In this document: one piece after another, positions 48,995-59,063 of the stretch | How the letters are laid out: every line of letters begins with the position of its first letter | How positions within the stretch are numbered: the stretch's first letter is position 1 | NCBI GenBank assembly: GCA_002337455.1 | Contig: DDGC01000030.1 | Span: 68,801 to 132,800, forward strand | DNA: 64,000 nucleotides | Reading direction: 5' to 3' | From: Rhizobiales bacterium UBA1912 | GTDB lineage: Bacteria; Pseudomonadota; Alphaproteobacteria; Rhizobiales; Devosiaceae | The notes under the pieces: generated by a model | The model's database searches: none | What the model was told of the DNA's origin: nothing | What the model saw: only the letters and a program-made list of their open reading frames with translations | Translations under genes and position numbers: made by a program

Positions 48995-50704
48995 ATGACC
49001 GACGCTGCAACTCTCGCCCGCATGATCCGCGCCGGACGCGGGCTTGATCCTGCCGATCTGGTCATCAAGAACGTCAAACGCCTCGATATCGTCACTGGTG
49101 AGATCACCCAGACCGACATCGCCATCGTCGCCGATCGCATCGTGGGCACCCACGGCACATATGAGGGCAAATCCGAAATCGATGGCGCCGGCCGTTTTGC
49201 GGTTCCCGGCTTTATCGATACCCACCTCCACATCGAATCTTCGCTTGTTACACCGCTGGAATTCGACCGCTGTGTCCTGCCGCACGGCGTCACCACGGTG
49301 ATCTGCGACCCCCATGAAATCGCCAACGTGCTGGGCGCCCCAGGCATTCGCTACTTCCTCGATTGCGCCGAACAGTCGATCATGGATATCCGCATTAATC
49401 TCTCATCGTGCGTGCCGGCCACCCCGTTCGAGACGGCGGGTGCAAGGCTCGAAATCGATGACCTCCTGCCCTTCGCCGACCATCCCAAAATCATCGGCCT
49501 TGCCGAGATGATGAATTTCCCCGGCGTCATCAATTGCGATCCGGGCATTCTTGCCAAGCTCGAAGCCTTCCAGCACCGGCACATGGACGGTCACGCCCCC
49601 CTGCTCTCCGGGCTCGACCTCAACGCCTATCTCGCCGCCGGCATCCGCACCGACCACGAGGCGACCAGCGCCAAAGAAGCGCGCGAAAAGCTCGCCAAGG
49701 GCATGGCGATCCTCATTCGCGAGGGATCGGTTTCCAAGGATCTCGATGCGCTGGCCGAAATCCTCGACGCAAACACCTCCGCCTTCGTCGCGCTGTGTAC
49801 CGACGACCGCAACCCGCTCGATATCGCCGAGGAAGGCCATCTGGATTCGTCAATCCGCCGCCTGATCGCCCATGGCTGCCCGCTCCATCACGTCTATCGC
49901 GCGGCCTCCCACTCCGCCGCCCGCATATTCGGCCTTAAGGATCGCGGTCACGTCGCGCCGGGCTGGCGGGCCGATATTGCCCTGCTCGACAGCCTCGAAG
50001 AGTGCCGGGTAACCGACGTCGTGTCGGCCGGACGCCTGGTCACGGATGCGCTCTGGCCAACGCGCAAAGACATCGCCCCCGTCGGCCTCGATTCCATGAA
50101 GGCAAAGCCCGTGGAGGCGTCGGCGTTCATTACAGTGCCAAACCCCGACAAGAACGAAGTCCCGGTGATTGGCGTTAAACCCGGGCTCATTCTCACCTTC
50201 CGCGAGAGCGCTTCCCTCGCCAGCGACGAAACAGGCCTCAAACCCGATACCGGCGCCGATGTCATCAAGGTGGCGGTCATCGAACGCCACGGCATCAACG
50301 GCAATATCGGCCGGTCGTTCGTGAAGGGCTTTGGTCTCAAGCGCGGCGCCATCGCGTCATCGGTGGGGCACGATAGCCACAACATCACCGTGGTCGGCGT
50401 CACCGATGAGGACATGGCGCTGGCTGTCAATCGCCTCATCGAGATCGGCGGCGGCTTTGCCGTGGCCTGCGAGGGCGAAATCCTTGCCGATCTAGCCCTG
50501 CCCATCGCCGGATTGATGAGTCTCGAACCCTTCGAGATCGTCACCGAGCATCTTGAGCATTTGCGTCAGGCGGCCAAAGCGCTCGATTGCGCCCTGCCCG
50601 AACCTTTCCTTCAGGTCGCATTCCTCGCGCTACCGGTCATCCCGCACCTGAAAATGACCGACAACGGTCTGTTTGATGTGGATGCGTTCGATTTCGTCTC
50701 GTGA
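48995..50704 (+). CDS. ade: Adenine deaminase
   Basis: 569 residues from ATG 48995; a TTG at 48938 is possible but falls on the heels of the terminator. Amidohydrolase-superfamily metal motifs: PGFIDTHLHIESSLVTPLEF (HxH), HGVTTVICDPHEIANVLG, HGHAPLLSG region reading DGHAPLLSGLDLNAYL and CTDDRNPLDIAEEGHLDSSI. The C-terminal domain VGHDSHNITVVGVTDEDMAL is typical of Ade. Converts adenine to hypoxanthine and NH3. It feeds the xanthine dehydrogenase encoded at 55.9-60.5 kb. Confidence 0.94.
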   Translation: MTDAATLARMIRAGRGLDPADLVIKNVKRLDIVTGEITQTDIAIVADRIVGTHGTYEGKSEIDGAGRFAVPGFIDTHLHIESSLVTPLEFDRCVLPHGVTTVICDPHEIANVLGAPGIRYFLDCAEQSIMDIRINLSSCVPATPFETAGARLEIDDLLPFADHPKIIGLAEMMNFPGVINCDPGILAKLEAFQHRHMDGHAPLLSGLDLNAYLAAGIRTDHEATSAKEAREKLAKGMAILIREGSVSKDLDALAEILDANTSAFVALCTDDRNPLDIAEEGHLDSSIRRLIAHGCPLHHVYRAASHSAARIFGLKDRGHVAPGWRADIALLDSLEECRVTDVVSAGRLVTDALWPTRKDIAPVGLDSMKAKPVEASAFITVPNPDKNEVPVIGVKPGLILTFRESASLASDETGLKPDTGADVIKVAVIERHGINGNIGRSFVKGFGLKRGAIASSVGHDSHNITVVGVTDEDMALAVNRLIEIGGGFAVACEGEILADLALPIAGLMSLEPFEIVTEHLEHLRQAAKALDCALPEPFLQVAFLALPVIPHLKMTDNGLFDVDAFDFVS

Positions 50705-50751
50705 CGCATGGCTGGCTTGATAAAGCCATTTTTCCTCTTATCTCATAGAAC

Positions 50752-51066
50752 ATGACCAAAGAGCGGACCCGCCTCGAACGCCTGTTCCTTCGCCTCGAAG
50801 CGCGCTTTCCGCGCTTTGCGATGGTGATCTACGTCCTGCGCCAGCCCTGGGCCATGCTCATCCGCATTCCTCTCGGCATCGTGTTGTGTGCTGGCGGCGT
50901 TTTTTCCTTCCTGCCCATCCTCGGTCTCTGGATGCTGCCGCTGGGCCTGCTGCTGCTGGCCATCGACCTGCCCTTCCTCCAGCGGCCGATGAACGGCATT
51001 ATCCTGCGCGGCGAACGCCAGTGGGACCTGTGGCGCCGCAACCGGCGAGACCGAAAATCGGGCTGA
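50752..51066 (+). CDS. Small membrane protein (PGPGW-like)
   Basis: 104 residues: a basic N-terminus, one or two membrane helices (about 37-75: IPLGIVLCAGGVFSFLPILG and MLPLGLLLLAIDLPFL) and a charged C-terminus (RNRRDRKSG). The long Leu/Pro-rich hairpin resembles the putative transmembrane (PGPGW) family, though the match is by pattern only. It follows ade by 47 bp. Its 3' end faces glcB. Function unknown. Confidence 0.6.
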   Translation: MTKERTRLERLFLRLEARFPRFAMVIYVLRQPWAMLIRIPLGIVLCAGGVFSFLPILGLWMLPLGLLLLAIDLPFLQRPMNGIILRGERQWDLWRRNRRDRKSG

Positions 51067-51107
51067 ACCCCGTAACAGACGAAAGATTCAGCCCGGACCG
51101 CTGACGA

Positions 51108-53276
51108 TCAACCGGCAGCCTTTTTTTCTGCCCGCTTGGCGTGCAGAACCGGCTCGGTGTAGCCGGAGGGCTGTTCAACCCCTTCGAGCGCCAGCGCCAA
51201 TGAGGCCTGAAATGCGATCGAGTGCTCGGGATCATCGCTCATGGCTTGATAGTCCGGGTCGCCCGCATTCTGTTCGTCGACCACGTGGGCCATGCGGGTG
51301 AACGTCGCAACCACCTCGTCCTGGGTCACCACCCCGTGCCACAGCCAGTTGGCAACCGCCTGTGATGAAATCCGGCAGGTTGCCCGGTCTTCCATCAAAC
51401 CAACGTCATTGATGTCGGGGACTTTCGAGCACCCCACGCCAGCATCGATCCAGCGCACGACATAGCCCAGAATGCCCTGGGCGTTGTTGTCGAGCTCGCG
51501 CTGGATTTGCTCGGCCGACAGCGTCGAAGGATCGAGAACCGGCATGGAGAACAAGGCGTCAAGGCCCGGGATGGGTTCGTTGTGCCGACGCTTTTGCGCC
51601 TCGAACACGTCGACCTCATGGTAGTGCAGCGCGTGCAACGTCGCCGCTGTCGGCGAAGGCACCCAGGCGCAGTTGGCGCCCGATTTCGGGTGACCTATCT
51701 TTTGCTCCATCATCGCCGCCATATCGTCGGGCCGGGCCCACATGCCCTTGCCGATCTGCGCACGGCCGGTCAGCCCACAGGCGATCCCGATGGTGACGTT
51801 GCGGTCTTCGTAAGCCTGTATCCAATGTTCGGCCTTGATCTGATCCTTGAGCAGCACCGGCCCGGCTTCCATGGACGTGTGGATCTCATCGCCCGTGCGG
51901 TCGAGGAACCCCGTATTGATGAAAAACAGCCGCTCACGCGCCGCGTGGATGCAGGCCTTGAGGTTGGCCGAGGTCCGGCGCTCCTCGTCCATGATGCCGA
52001 TCTTGATTGTGTTGTGCGGCAGGCCGAGAATCTTTTCCACTTCCCCGAACACATTGCACGCAAACAGCACTTCGGTCGGCCCATGCATCTTGGGTTTGAC
52101 GATATAGATCGAACCCGTCGCCGAGTTCGCCTTGCGCTTGCGATCGTGCATGGCGCAAAGCGTCGTGATCGCCGCATCCATCATCCCCTCGCCGATCGGC
52201 TGACCTTCGGAATTGAGGATGGCGTCGGTGGTCATCAGATGCCCGACATTGCGCACCAGCAGCAGCGCCCGACCCTTGAGCGTCACCTCGCTTCCGTCGG
52301 GCGCCGTGTAGGTCCGATCCGCATTGAGCGTGCGGGTGACCGACTTGCCGCCCTTTTCGAACGTATCGGCCAAATCGCCAATCATCAGCCCGAGCCAGTT
52401 GCGATAGACCCCGACCTTGTCCGCGGCATCGACGGCAGCAACCGAATCCTCACAATCTTGGATTGTCGTCAGCGCGCTTTCGATCACCACATCGGCGAGA
52501 TGGGCCGGATGGTCCTTGCCCACGGGGTGATTGGCATCGATCACCAGTTCGACATGCAGCCCGTTGTGATTGAGCAGGATACGCAGCACATCGCCATCGC
52601 GCGAATAGCCCGCGAACGCTTCGGGATAAGCCAGCCTGGCCGGCCCATCCTGGCTTTCGATCACCAGTCTGGCAGTATCGCCTGACGTATCGACATCATA
52701 AGACGTTACGGCCCAGTGCTTGATCCCGAGCAGCGGAAACGCTTCGTCGAGAAAATGCCCGGCCCGCGCAAACACCTCGGCACCACGCTTGGGATTGTAC
52801 GCACGTCCCGGCGCCAGATCGCCATCGCGGGCGATCACGTCGGTGCCGTAGAGCGCATCGTAAAGACTGCCCCAGCGCGCATTGGCGGCGTTGAGCGCGT
52901 AGCGGGCATTGGAGACCGGCACGACAAGCTGCGGCCCGCAGATCGAGGCGATCTCGGGATCGAGGTTTTCCGTCTCAATCCTGAAATCTTCCGGCTCGTC
53001 CTCGAGATATTTGATCTCGCGCAGAAACGCCTGATAGCCATCGGGGTCTTTCGCCACGGGACCGTTGTCCCGATGCCAGGCATCGATCTGGTTCTGCATC
53101 CTGTCGCGGATTTCCAGAAGCTCGCGATTGCCCGGCATATAAGCCGCAACCAGCTCGGCAAACCCCGCCCAGAAGCTGTCCGAAGCAACATCGAGCCCTT
53201 TGAGTGCCTCCTGCTCGACAAACGCTGCAAGCTGTTCGTCGACCTGCAAACCGGCCCGTGTGACATAGTTACTCAT
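51108..53276 (-). CDS. glcB: Malate synthase G
   Basis: Condenses glyoxylate with acetyl-CoA to malate. 722 residues from ATG 53276 (GGAGAGAG upstream), the size of the G isoform. Features: NYVTRAGLQVDEQLAAFVEQ, NARWGSLYDALYGTDVIARD, LGLMIGDLADTFEKGGKSVT, VKPKMHGPTEVLFACNVFGE, IGIMDEERRTSANLKACIHA and GFLDRTGDEIHTSMEAGPVL, ending in the CoA/substrate lid with RATCRISSQAVANWLWHGVV. It lies at the end of the uraH-xdhABC-puuD-guaD operon, 88 bp after guaD, presumably to assimilate glyoxylate from ureide breakdown. No isocitrate lyase gene is present here. Confidence 0.96.
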   Translation of the reverse strand: MSNYVTRAGLQVDEQLAAFVEQEALKGLDVASDSFWAGFAELVAAYMPGNRELLEIRDRMQNQIDAWHRDNGPVAKDPDGYQAFLREIKYLEDEPEDFRIETENLDPEIASICGPQLVVPVSNARYALNAANARWGSLYDALYGTDVIARDGDLAPGRAYNPKRGAEVFARAGHFLDEAFPLLGIKHWAVTSYDVDTSGDTARLVIESQDGPARLAYPEAFAGYSRDGDVLRILLNHNGLHVELVIDANHPVGKDHPAHLADVVIESALTTIQDCEDSVAAVDAADKVGVYRNWLGLMIGDLADTFEKGGKSVTRTLNADRTYTAPDGSEVTLKGRALLLVRNVGHLMTTDAILNSEGQPIGEGMMDAAITTLCAMHDRKRKANSATGSIYIVKPKMHGPTEVLFACNVFGEVEKILGLPHNTIKIGIMDEERRTSANLKACIHAARERLFFINTGFLDRTGDEIHTSMEAGPVLLKDQIKAEHWIQAYEDRNVTIGIACGLTGRAQIGKGMWARPDDMAAMMEQKIGHPKSGANCAWVPSPTAATLHALHYHEVDVFEAQKRRHNEPIPGLDALFSMPVLDPSTLSAEQIQRELDNNAQGILGYVVRWIDAGVGCSKVPDINDVGLMEDRATCRISSQAVANWLWHGVVTQDEVVATFTRMAHVVDEQNAGDPDYQAMSDDPEHSIAFQASLALALEGVEQPSGYTEPVLHAKRAEKKAAG

Positions 53277-53364
53277 CGGCTCTCTCCTGATCGTTCCCTG
53301 CCCAGCTAGCGCGCCAGCCGGTTTCCGCCAAGCCGTCGTGGAAAACCCTTCCACGATGCGGAAA

Positions 53365-54669
53365 TCAGCTCAGGCCCGATTTCGCCGCCTCACCCGCCAC
53401 ATAGGTTTCGGCAATCACCCGGTCGTCTCCGCATGTCTGGAGCAAAAACAACTCCTCGGCCAGATGTTCCACCTGCTCCATCTTGAGCGCCATATGCGGC
53501 AACGCCCTGGCGTCGAGCACCACGATATCGGCGTCAGCCCCCGGTTCAAGCGTGCCGATGGTGTGCTCGAGCGACAGCGCCCGCGCATTACCCAGCGTCA
53601 TCATGAAAAAGCTTTCGAGCGGCGACATGCGCTGGCCGCGCAATTGCAGCACCTTGTAGCCCTCGTCGAGCGTGCGCAACATCGAGTACGACGTCCCCCC
53701 GCCCACATCGGTCGCCACAGCGATCCGCACATTGGACGCCATCAGCCGCTCACGGTCGAACAGCCCCGAGCCAATGAACAAGTTAGACGTCGGGCAGAAC
53801 ACGGCCACCGACCCGGTCTCCGAAAGGGCGGCGATTTCCCGGTCGGTCATGTGGATGCAATGGCCGAGCAGTGTCTTGGGCCCGAGCAGCCCATAATGCT
53901 CATAGACGCCGATGTAGTCGGGCAAATTCGGAAACAGCTCTTTGACGAAATCGATCTCGCCCAGGCTCTCGTTCACATGCGTTTGGACATAGGCATCGGG
54001 AAATTCGCGCACGAGGTCCTGCGTCATCTCCATCTGCTCATGGGTCGAGGTCAGCGCGAACCGCGGCGTGATCGCGTAATGGAGCCGTCCGACGCCGTCC
54101 CATTTCTCCAGCAACGCCTTGCTTTCGTCATAGCCGCGCTGCGGCGTATCGAGCAGGCCCTCGGGCGCATTGCGGTCCATCATCACCTTGCCGGCAATCA
54201 TCCGCATGTCGCGCTTTTTCGCCTCGGTGAAAAAAGCGTCCACCGATTGCGGATGCACCGAGCAATAAACCGCGGCCGTCGTTGTGCCGTAGCGCACCAG
54301 CTCGTCACAGAACAGCGAGGCCACCCGTGCCGCGTGGCCGGTATCGGCAAAGCGCTGTTCCTCCACGAAGGTATAGGTATTGAGCCATTCCAGGAGGTCC
54401 TTGGCGTAGGACCCGATCACCTGCATCTGCGGATAATGGATATGGGTATCGATAAACCCCGGCATAATCAGATTGGGCCGGTGATCGATCACGTCGGCCT
54501 TGGGCGCCACCAGCTTGAGCCCATCATTGTATTCGCCCACCGAAACGATCTTGCCTTGATCGATAACCACCGCGCCGTCCTCGATATAGCGGTAGCTTTC
54601 GTGATCGTCCGCCCCGGACGGTTCGGAGACGAACGTCAAAACCCGCCCGCGCAAAATCCTGGCGGTCAC
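53365..54669 (-). CDS. guaD: Guanine deaminase
   Basis: Deaminates guanine to xanthine. 434 residues, amidohydrolase fold. PGFIDTHIHYPQMQVIGSYA carries the first metal His residues, followed by LLEWLNTYTFVEEQRFAD; later LGHCIHMTDREIAALSETGS and IAVATDVGGGTSYSMLRTLD supply the remaining His/Asp ligands. PQMQVIGS and PTSNLFIGSG are typical of GuaD rather than cytosine deaminase. The ATG overlaps puuD by four bases, so it is in the same transcript. Xanthine produced is the substrate of XdhAB. Confidence 0.95.
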   Translation of the reverse strand: MTARILRGRVLTFVSEPSGADDHESYRYIEDGAVVIDQGKIVSVGEYNDGLKLVAPKADVIDHRPNLIMPGFIDTHIHYPQMQVIGSYAKDLLEWLNTYTFVEEQRFADTGHAARVASLFCDELVRYGTTTAAVYCSVHPQSVDAFFTEAKKRDMRMIAGKVMMDRNAPEGLLDTPQRGYDESKALLEKWDGVGRLHYAITPRFALTSTHEQMEMTQDLVREFPDAYVQTHVNESLGEIDFVKELFPNLPDYIGVYEHYGLLGPKTLLGHCIHMTDREIAALSETGSVAVFCPTSNLFIGSGLFDRERLMASNVRIAVATDVGGGTSYSMLRTLDEGYKVLQLRGQRMSPLESFFMMTLGNARALSLEHTIGTLEPGADADIVVLDARALPHMALKMEQVEHLAEELFLLQTCGDDRVIAETYVAGEAAKSGLS

Positions 54670-55901
54670 AGGCTCTGCTCCCCGGTCACCGACTGGTACC
54701 AGACGGTCAGAAGTTCGCGCTCTTCATCGGTCATGAACGACACATTGCCCGGCGGCATGGCATGGCTGCGGGCCGACTGGATATAGATTTCCCGTGCATG
54801 TTCGGCGATCAATTCGGGCGTATCGAGCCGCACATCCTTGGGCGCCATATAGACGCCCTCATAGGCTGGCTCGGCGGCGTGGCACATCGAGCACCGGCCC
54901 AGGACTATCTGGGACGCCTGCTGAAAATGGGCGTCATCGAGAAAAGTCTGGGCCGTCGAGCTGAGCGCGACCGGCCCGGCTTCGGCCCGCGCTTTGGGAT
55001 AGCTCGAAAGCCAGATGATGCCGATAAACAGCACAAGCGACAGCGCAAATGTCCAGTATTCGCGCCGCCCGGTCGAATGCATGGTGTTGAAAAAGTGCCG
55101 GATCAAAACCCCGATCAGAAAAATCAGCCCGGCAATCGCCCAGCTGTATTCGGTCGCGAACGCCAGCGGATAATGGTTAGAGACCATGAAGAACAGCACC
55201 GGCAGCGTCAGGTAATTGTTGTGCACGCTGCGCTGCTTGCTTTGCGCGCCAAGCGCCGGATCGGGCGCCTCGCCCGCCTTCATTGCGGCGACAACTTTCT
55301 TCTGGTTTGGAATGATGACGAAAAAGACGTTCGCCGACATGATCGTCGCGGTGAATGCACCCATGTGCAGGAATGCGGCGCGGCCGGTAAACACCTGCAT
55401 GTAGCCCCATGACATGGCCAGCAGGATGACAAACAGCACGATCATCAAACCGTTCTGGCTCTTGCCCACCGGCGATTTGCACAGCAGATCGTAGAGCACC
55501 CAGCCGACCCCGAGCGACACCAGCGAGATGGAAATCGCCACGGGCGCATCGACATCGAACACCGTGCGATCGATCAGGAACAGATCGGCACCTGCGTAAT
55601 AGACGATGATGAGCATCGCAAACCCGGTCAGCCAGGTCGAATAGCTCTCCCATTTGAACCAGACCAGATGCTCGGGGAGGTTGGGCGGCGCGACCATGTA
55701 TTTGTTGACGTGGTAGAACCCGCCCCCATGCACCTGCCACTCTTCACCCTGTACGCCAGCTGGTAAGTCGCCATGCTTGCGCAGCCCAAGATCGAGCGCG
55801 ATGAAATAAAATGACGACCCGATCCACGCGACCCCCACGATCACGTGCGTCCAGCGCACGGCGAACGCCATCCATTCCCAAAACAGCGTGAAATCAGTCA
55901 T
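54666..55901 (-). CDS. puuD: Urate hydroxylase PuuD (membrane urate oxidase with cytochrome c domain)
   Basis: 411 residues. The N-terminal part has about eight membrane helices (WMAFAVRWTHVIVGVAWIGS, TGFAMLIIVYYAGADLFLID, VSLGVGWVLYDLLCKSPVGK). A C-terminal cytochrome c-like segment carries CSMCH at 337-341 and a late HAMPPGN with the axial Met. PuuD oxidises urate to 5-hydroxyisourate and passes electrons to the respiratory chain, unlike soluble uricase. It overlaps xdhC by eight bases and guaD by four. The presence of a bc1 complex nearby fits such electron flow. Confidence 0.93.
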   Translation of the reverse strand: MTDFTLFWEWMAFAVRWTHVIVGVAWIGSSFYFIALDLGLRKHGDLPAGVQGEEWQVHGGGFYHVNKYMVAPPNLPEHLVWFKWESYSTWLTGFAMLIIVYYAGADLFLIDRTVFDVDAPVAISISLVSLGVGWVLYDLLCKSPVGKSQNGLMIVLFVILLAMSWGYMQVFTGRAAFLHMGAFTATIMSANVFFVIIPNQKKVVAAMKAGEAPDPALGAQSKQRSVHNNYLTLPVLFFMVSNHYPLAFATEYSWAIAGLIFLIGVLIRHFFNTMHSTGRREYWTFALSLVLFIGIIWLSSYPKARAEAGPVALSSTAQTFLDDAHFQQASQIVLGRCSMCHAAEPAYEGVYMAPKDVRLDTPELIAEHAREIYIQSARSHAMPPGNVSFMTDEERELLTVWYQSVTGEQSL

Positions 55902-56730
55902 CCAAGTTTCGCCTCAACACTAAATCCTGTCCGCCCACTGCCCGCAAAATCTCCGCAACCGTCAGCGCGGCGATCACTTCTGGCCGCTTGTCGCGAATTT
56001 CAGCCCCGCCGATCGGCATCGCAAGCTTTTCGACCATTTCCGTATCCAGCCCCATGTCGGAAAGCCAGCTTTTGAATGTGGCCTTTTTGGTTTTCGATCC
56101 GATCATCCCCACATATGCGGCATCGCCGCGCGAAAGGGCCTCCGAGGCGATGAGAAAATCGAGCCCATGATCGTGGGTCAGGACTACAAAAGATGATCCC
56201 TTCGGGGCTTCGCGCACCAGCGCTTCCGCCACGGGAACATGCCGTGCTTCCACACCGCGCGGCACCTTGGCGATCTCGGCAGCGCGATTGTCCACGACCA
56301 GCGTGCGCAACGGCAAAAGCGACAGCGCCTGCCCAAGCGCATTGCCCACATGCCCCGCGCCGAACACATACACATGCGGCCGCGCCATATAGGCTTTTTC
56401 GGCCCGCACCCGCACGTCCTGGGCGACATCCGCATCCACCGCCCGCATGCCGATTGCCACCCGACCACCGCAGCACTGACCAATTTCAGGGCCGAGCGGA
56501 ATATCGAGAGCCGCCGCAGCTTCCCCCGACTCCAACGCCTCACGCGCTCTCGCAATGGCCAGAAATTCGAGCTGACCACCGCCGATGGTGCCGATTTCGT
56601 TATCCCGGGAAACCACCATCCAGGCTCCCGCTTCCCGCGGCGTGGACCCCTTAGCCTCGGTCACCTCGACCAGCACGGCTTGCCTGTGGCGGTCGAGAAA
56701 ATCGCGCAGTTGCTGCGGCGTGACGCTCAC
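55894..56730 (-). CDS. xdhC: Xanthine dehydrogenase accessory protein XdhC
   Basis: 278 residues from GTG 56730, whose last bases overlap the xdhB stop (GTGA). XdhC binds molybdopterin cofactor, helps its sulfuration and inserts it into XdhB. N-terminal VEVTEAKGSTPREAGAWMVV and IGTIGGGQLEFLAI carry the XdhC/CoxI signature; GQCCGGRVAIGM follows. The C-terminal Rossmann domain has VYVFGAGHVGNALGQALS and YVGMIGSKTKKATFKSWLSD, PIGGAEIRDKRPEVIAALTV. The long upstream reading frame lies inside xdhB and is not coding. Confidence 0.93.
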   Translation of the reverse strand: MSVTPQQLRDFLDRHRQAVLVEVTEAKGSTPREAGAWMVVSRDNEIGTIGGGQLEFLAIARAREALESGEAAAALDIPLGPEIGQCCGGRVAIGMRAVDADVAQDVRVRAEKAYMARPHVYVFGAGHVGNALGQALSLLPLRTLVVDNRAAEIAKVPRGVEARHVPVAEALVREAPKGSSFVVLTHDHGLDFLIASEALSRGDAAYVGMIGSKTKKATFKSWLSDMGLDTEMVEKLAMPIGGAEIRDKRPEVIAALTVAEILRAVGGQDLVLRRNLDD

Positions 56731-59063
56731 CGTTCCGCCGCCTCGCGCCTGAGCCGTTCCATGGTCATCAGCACCCGCTCGGGCGTGGCCGGAGCATCCA
56801 TGCGCGGCGCGATCTTGTAATCGGCAACACTCGCCGCGGCCATGGAAAGCGCTTCGAGCACCGAAAGCGCCAGCATGAAGGGAGGCTCGCCCACGGCCTT
56901 GGAGCGGCGGATCGTCGGGGCCGTGTTGGCCGACCATTCAGCAAGCTTCACATCGAAGACTTTCGGCACGTCGGAAACAACCGGGATCTTGTAGGTGGAA
57001 GGCGCGTGCGTGCGCAATTGCCCCTTGTTGTCCCACCACAGTTCTTCGGTGGTCAGCCACCCCATGCCCTGAATGAACCCGCCCTCGATCTGCCCGATAT
57101 CGATGGCCGGGTTGAGCGATTTGCCGACGTCGTGGAGCACATCGACACGCTCGACCATGTATTCCCCGGTGAGGCTGTCGACCACCACTTCCGAACACGC
57201 AGCGCCATAGGCGAAATAGAAGAACGGCTGGCCCTTGCCTGCGGCCCGGTCCCAGTGGATGTCGGGCGTCTTGTAGAACCCGGCCGCCGATAGCTGCACC
57301 CGCGCCAGATACGCCTGGTCGATAAAATCGGCCCAGTCATAGCGCTGATTGCCCACCATCACGCAATTGGGTTCGAAGCTTATGGCGTCCTCGGGCACGT
57401 TGAACTTGTCCATAGCGAACGCGACCAGCCGGTCCTTGATCTGCTCGGCGGCGTTGGCCGCAGCCATGCCGTTGAGGTCCGAGCCAGAGGAAGCGGCCGT
57501 CGCCGAAGTGTTGGGCACCTTGCCGGTCGTCGTCGCCGTGATCTTGACCTTGTCGAGGTCGATCTGGAAGCAATCGGCCAGGACCTGGGCAACCTTGACG
57601 TAAAGCCCCTGCCCCATCTCGGTGCCGCCGTGGTTGAGATGCACCGAGCCGTCGCGATAAACATGGACGAGCGCCCCGGCCTGATTGAAGGCCGTCATCG
57701 TGAAGCTGATCCCGAACTTGACGGGTGTCAGCGCGATGCCGCGCTTTAAAACCGTCGAGGATGTGTTGAACGCGATGATCTGTTCGCGCCGCCTGCGATA
57801 ATCCGAACTCGCCTCCAACTCGTCCACCACGCGCCCGATGATATTGTCGGTGACCGTTTGGTGGTAGGGCGTGAGGTTGCGGTCGGTATCGCCATAGAAA
57901 TTGGCCTTGCGGATATCGAGCGGGTCCTTGCCCAGCGCGTAGGCGATGTCCTCAATCCAGCGCTCGCAGCCCACCATGCCCTGCGGCCCGCCGAATCCGC
58001 GAAACGCTGTGTTGGAGACCGTGTTGGTCTTGAGCGGCTCGGACACCAATCGCACATGGGGATAAAAATACGCGTTGTCGGCATGAAACAGCGCCCGATC
58101 GGTCACTGGCCCGGACAGATCGGCCGAAAACCCGCAGCGCGCCGCAAAAACTGCGTCCACCGCCTCTATGCGCCCGTCGTCGTCATACCCGACCGCATAA
58201 TCGACAATGAAATCGTGCCGCTTGCCGGTGGCGATCATATCGTCGTCGCGGTCGGGCCGGATCTTGACGGCACGATTGAATTTCTTTGCGGCGATTGCCG
58301 CCACGGCGGCAAACAGATTGCTTTGGGTTTCCTTGCCCCCGAACCCGCCGCCCATGCGGCGCACCACGACATTGACCGCGTTGGACGGCACGCCCAGCGC
58401 ATGGCCCACCATATGCTGGACCTCGCTGGGGTGCTGGGTCGAGGAATGGACGGTGACCTCATCGTCCTCACCGGGGATCGCCAATGCGATATGCCCTTCG
58501 AGATAGAAATGGTCCTGACCGCCCATTTCCATTGTGCCGGTCACCCGATGTTTCGCCGCTGCCATGCCCGCCGCCACGTCACCACGCTCGAGCTTCATGC
58601 CCGGCGTCACCAGCGTTCCGCCGGCCTCGCGCGCCGCACCGACATCGAGCGCGAACGGCAGTTCGGTATAGCTCACCTGTGCCAGTTTCGCCGCGCGCCG
58701 TGCCGCTTCGCGCGTTGTCGCAACCACCGCAAACAGCGGCTGGCCGAAAAACTCGACTTTCGTTTCAGCAAAGATCGGCTCGTCATGCTTGCCGGGCTGG
58801 GAAATGTCATTATGCCCGGGCACATCGTCAGCTGTGAGCACCCCCACCACGCCCGGCGCCTGCCGCACGGCTTCAAGCGCCAGCGACCGGATCTCTCCAT
58901 GGGCAGTGGTGGAAAGCCCCAGATAGGCATGCAGCGTACCTGCCGGCTCGAGCATATCGTCGATATACTCGGCCATCCCCGACACGTGCTTGTGCCCGGA
59001 ATCATGCTTTTGCGCCACATGCACACCGCCGCGAATGGCGGGTTTGTTGTCGAGCGCGGTCAT
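56727..59063 (-). CDS. xdhB: Xanthine dehydrogenase molybdopterin-binding subunit
   Basis: 778 residues from ATG 59063, overlapping the xdhA stop by one base. Molybdenum hydroxylase large subunit: an N-terminal GVHVAQKHDSGHKHVSGMAE and YIDDMLEPAGTLHAYLGLST; the HHSSTQHPSEVQH-like VHSSTQHPSEVQHMVGHALG; then RRMGGGFGGKETQSNLFAAV (active-site loop), RGFGGPQGMVGCERWIEDIA and a C-terminal VGEPPFMLALSVLEALSMAA with the catalytic Glu region. Oxidises hypoxanthine and xanthine to urate with XdhA. Confidence 0.96.
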   Translation of the reverse strand: MTALDNKPAIRGGVHVAQKHDSGHKHVSGMAEYIDDMLEPAGTLHAYLGLSTTAHGEIRSLALEAVRQAPGVVGVLTADDVPGHNDISQPGKHDEPIFAETKVEFFGQPLFAVVATTREAARRAAKLAQVSYTELPFALDVGAAREAGGTLVTPGMKLERGDVAAGMAAAKHRVTGTMEMGGQDHFYLEGHIALAIPGEDDEVTVHSSTQHPSEVQHMVGHALGVPSNAVNVVVRRMGGGFGGKETQSNLFAAVAAIAAKKFNRAVKIRPDRDDDMIATGKRHDFIVDYAVGYDDDGRIEAVDAVFAARCGFSADLSGPVTDRALFHADNAYFYPHVRLVSEPLKTNTVSNTAFRGFGGPQGMVGCERWIEDIAYALGKDPLDIRKANFYGDTDRNLTPYHQTVTDNIIGRVVDELEASSDYRRRREQIIAFNTSSTVLKRGIALTPVKFGISFTMTAFNQAGALVHVYRDGSVHLNHGGTEMGQGLYVKVAQVLADCFQIDLDKVKITATTTGKVPNTSATAASSGSDLNGMAAANAAEQIKDRLVAFAMDKFNVPEDAISFEPNCVMVGNQRYDWADFIDQAYLARVQLSAAGFYKTPDIHWDRAAGKGQPFFYFAYGAACSEVVVDSLTGEYMVERVDVLHDVGKSLNPAIDIGQIEGGFIQGMGWLTTEELWWDNKGQLRTHAPSTYKIPVVSDVPKVFDVKLAEWSANTAPTIRRSKAVGEPPFMLALSVLEALSMAAASVADYKIAPRMDAPATPERVLMTMERLRREAAER

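Noticed and set aside
55894..56937. XdhC start upstream of 56730
   Set aside because: The extra 69 codons lie in the xdhB coding region and give Gly/Arg/His-rich sequence unlike XdhC; GTG 56730 gives the normal GTGA overlap.
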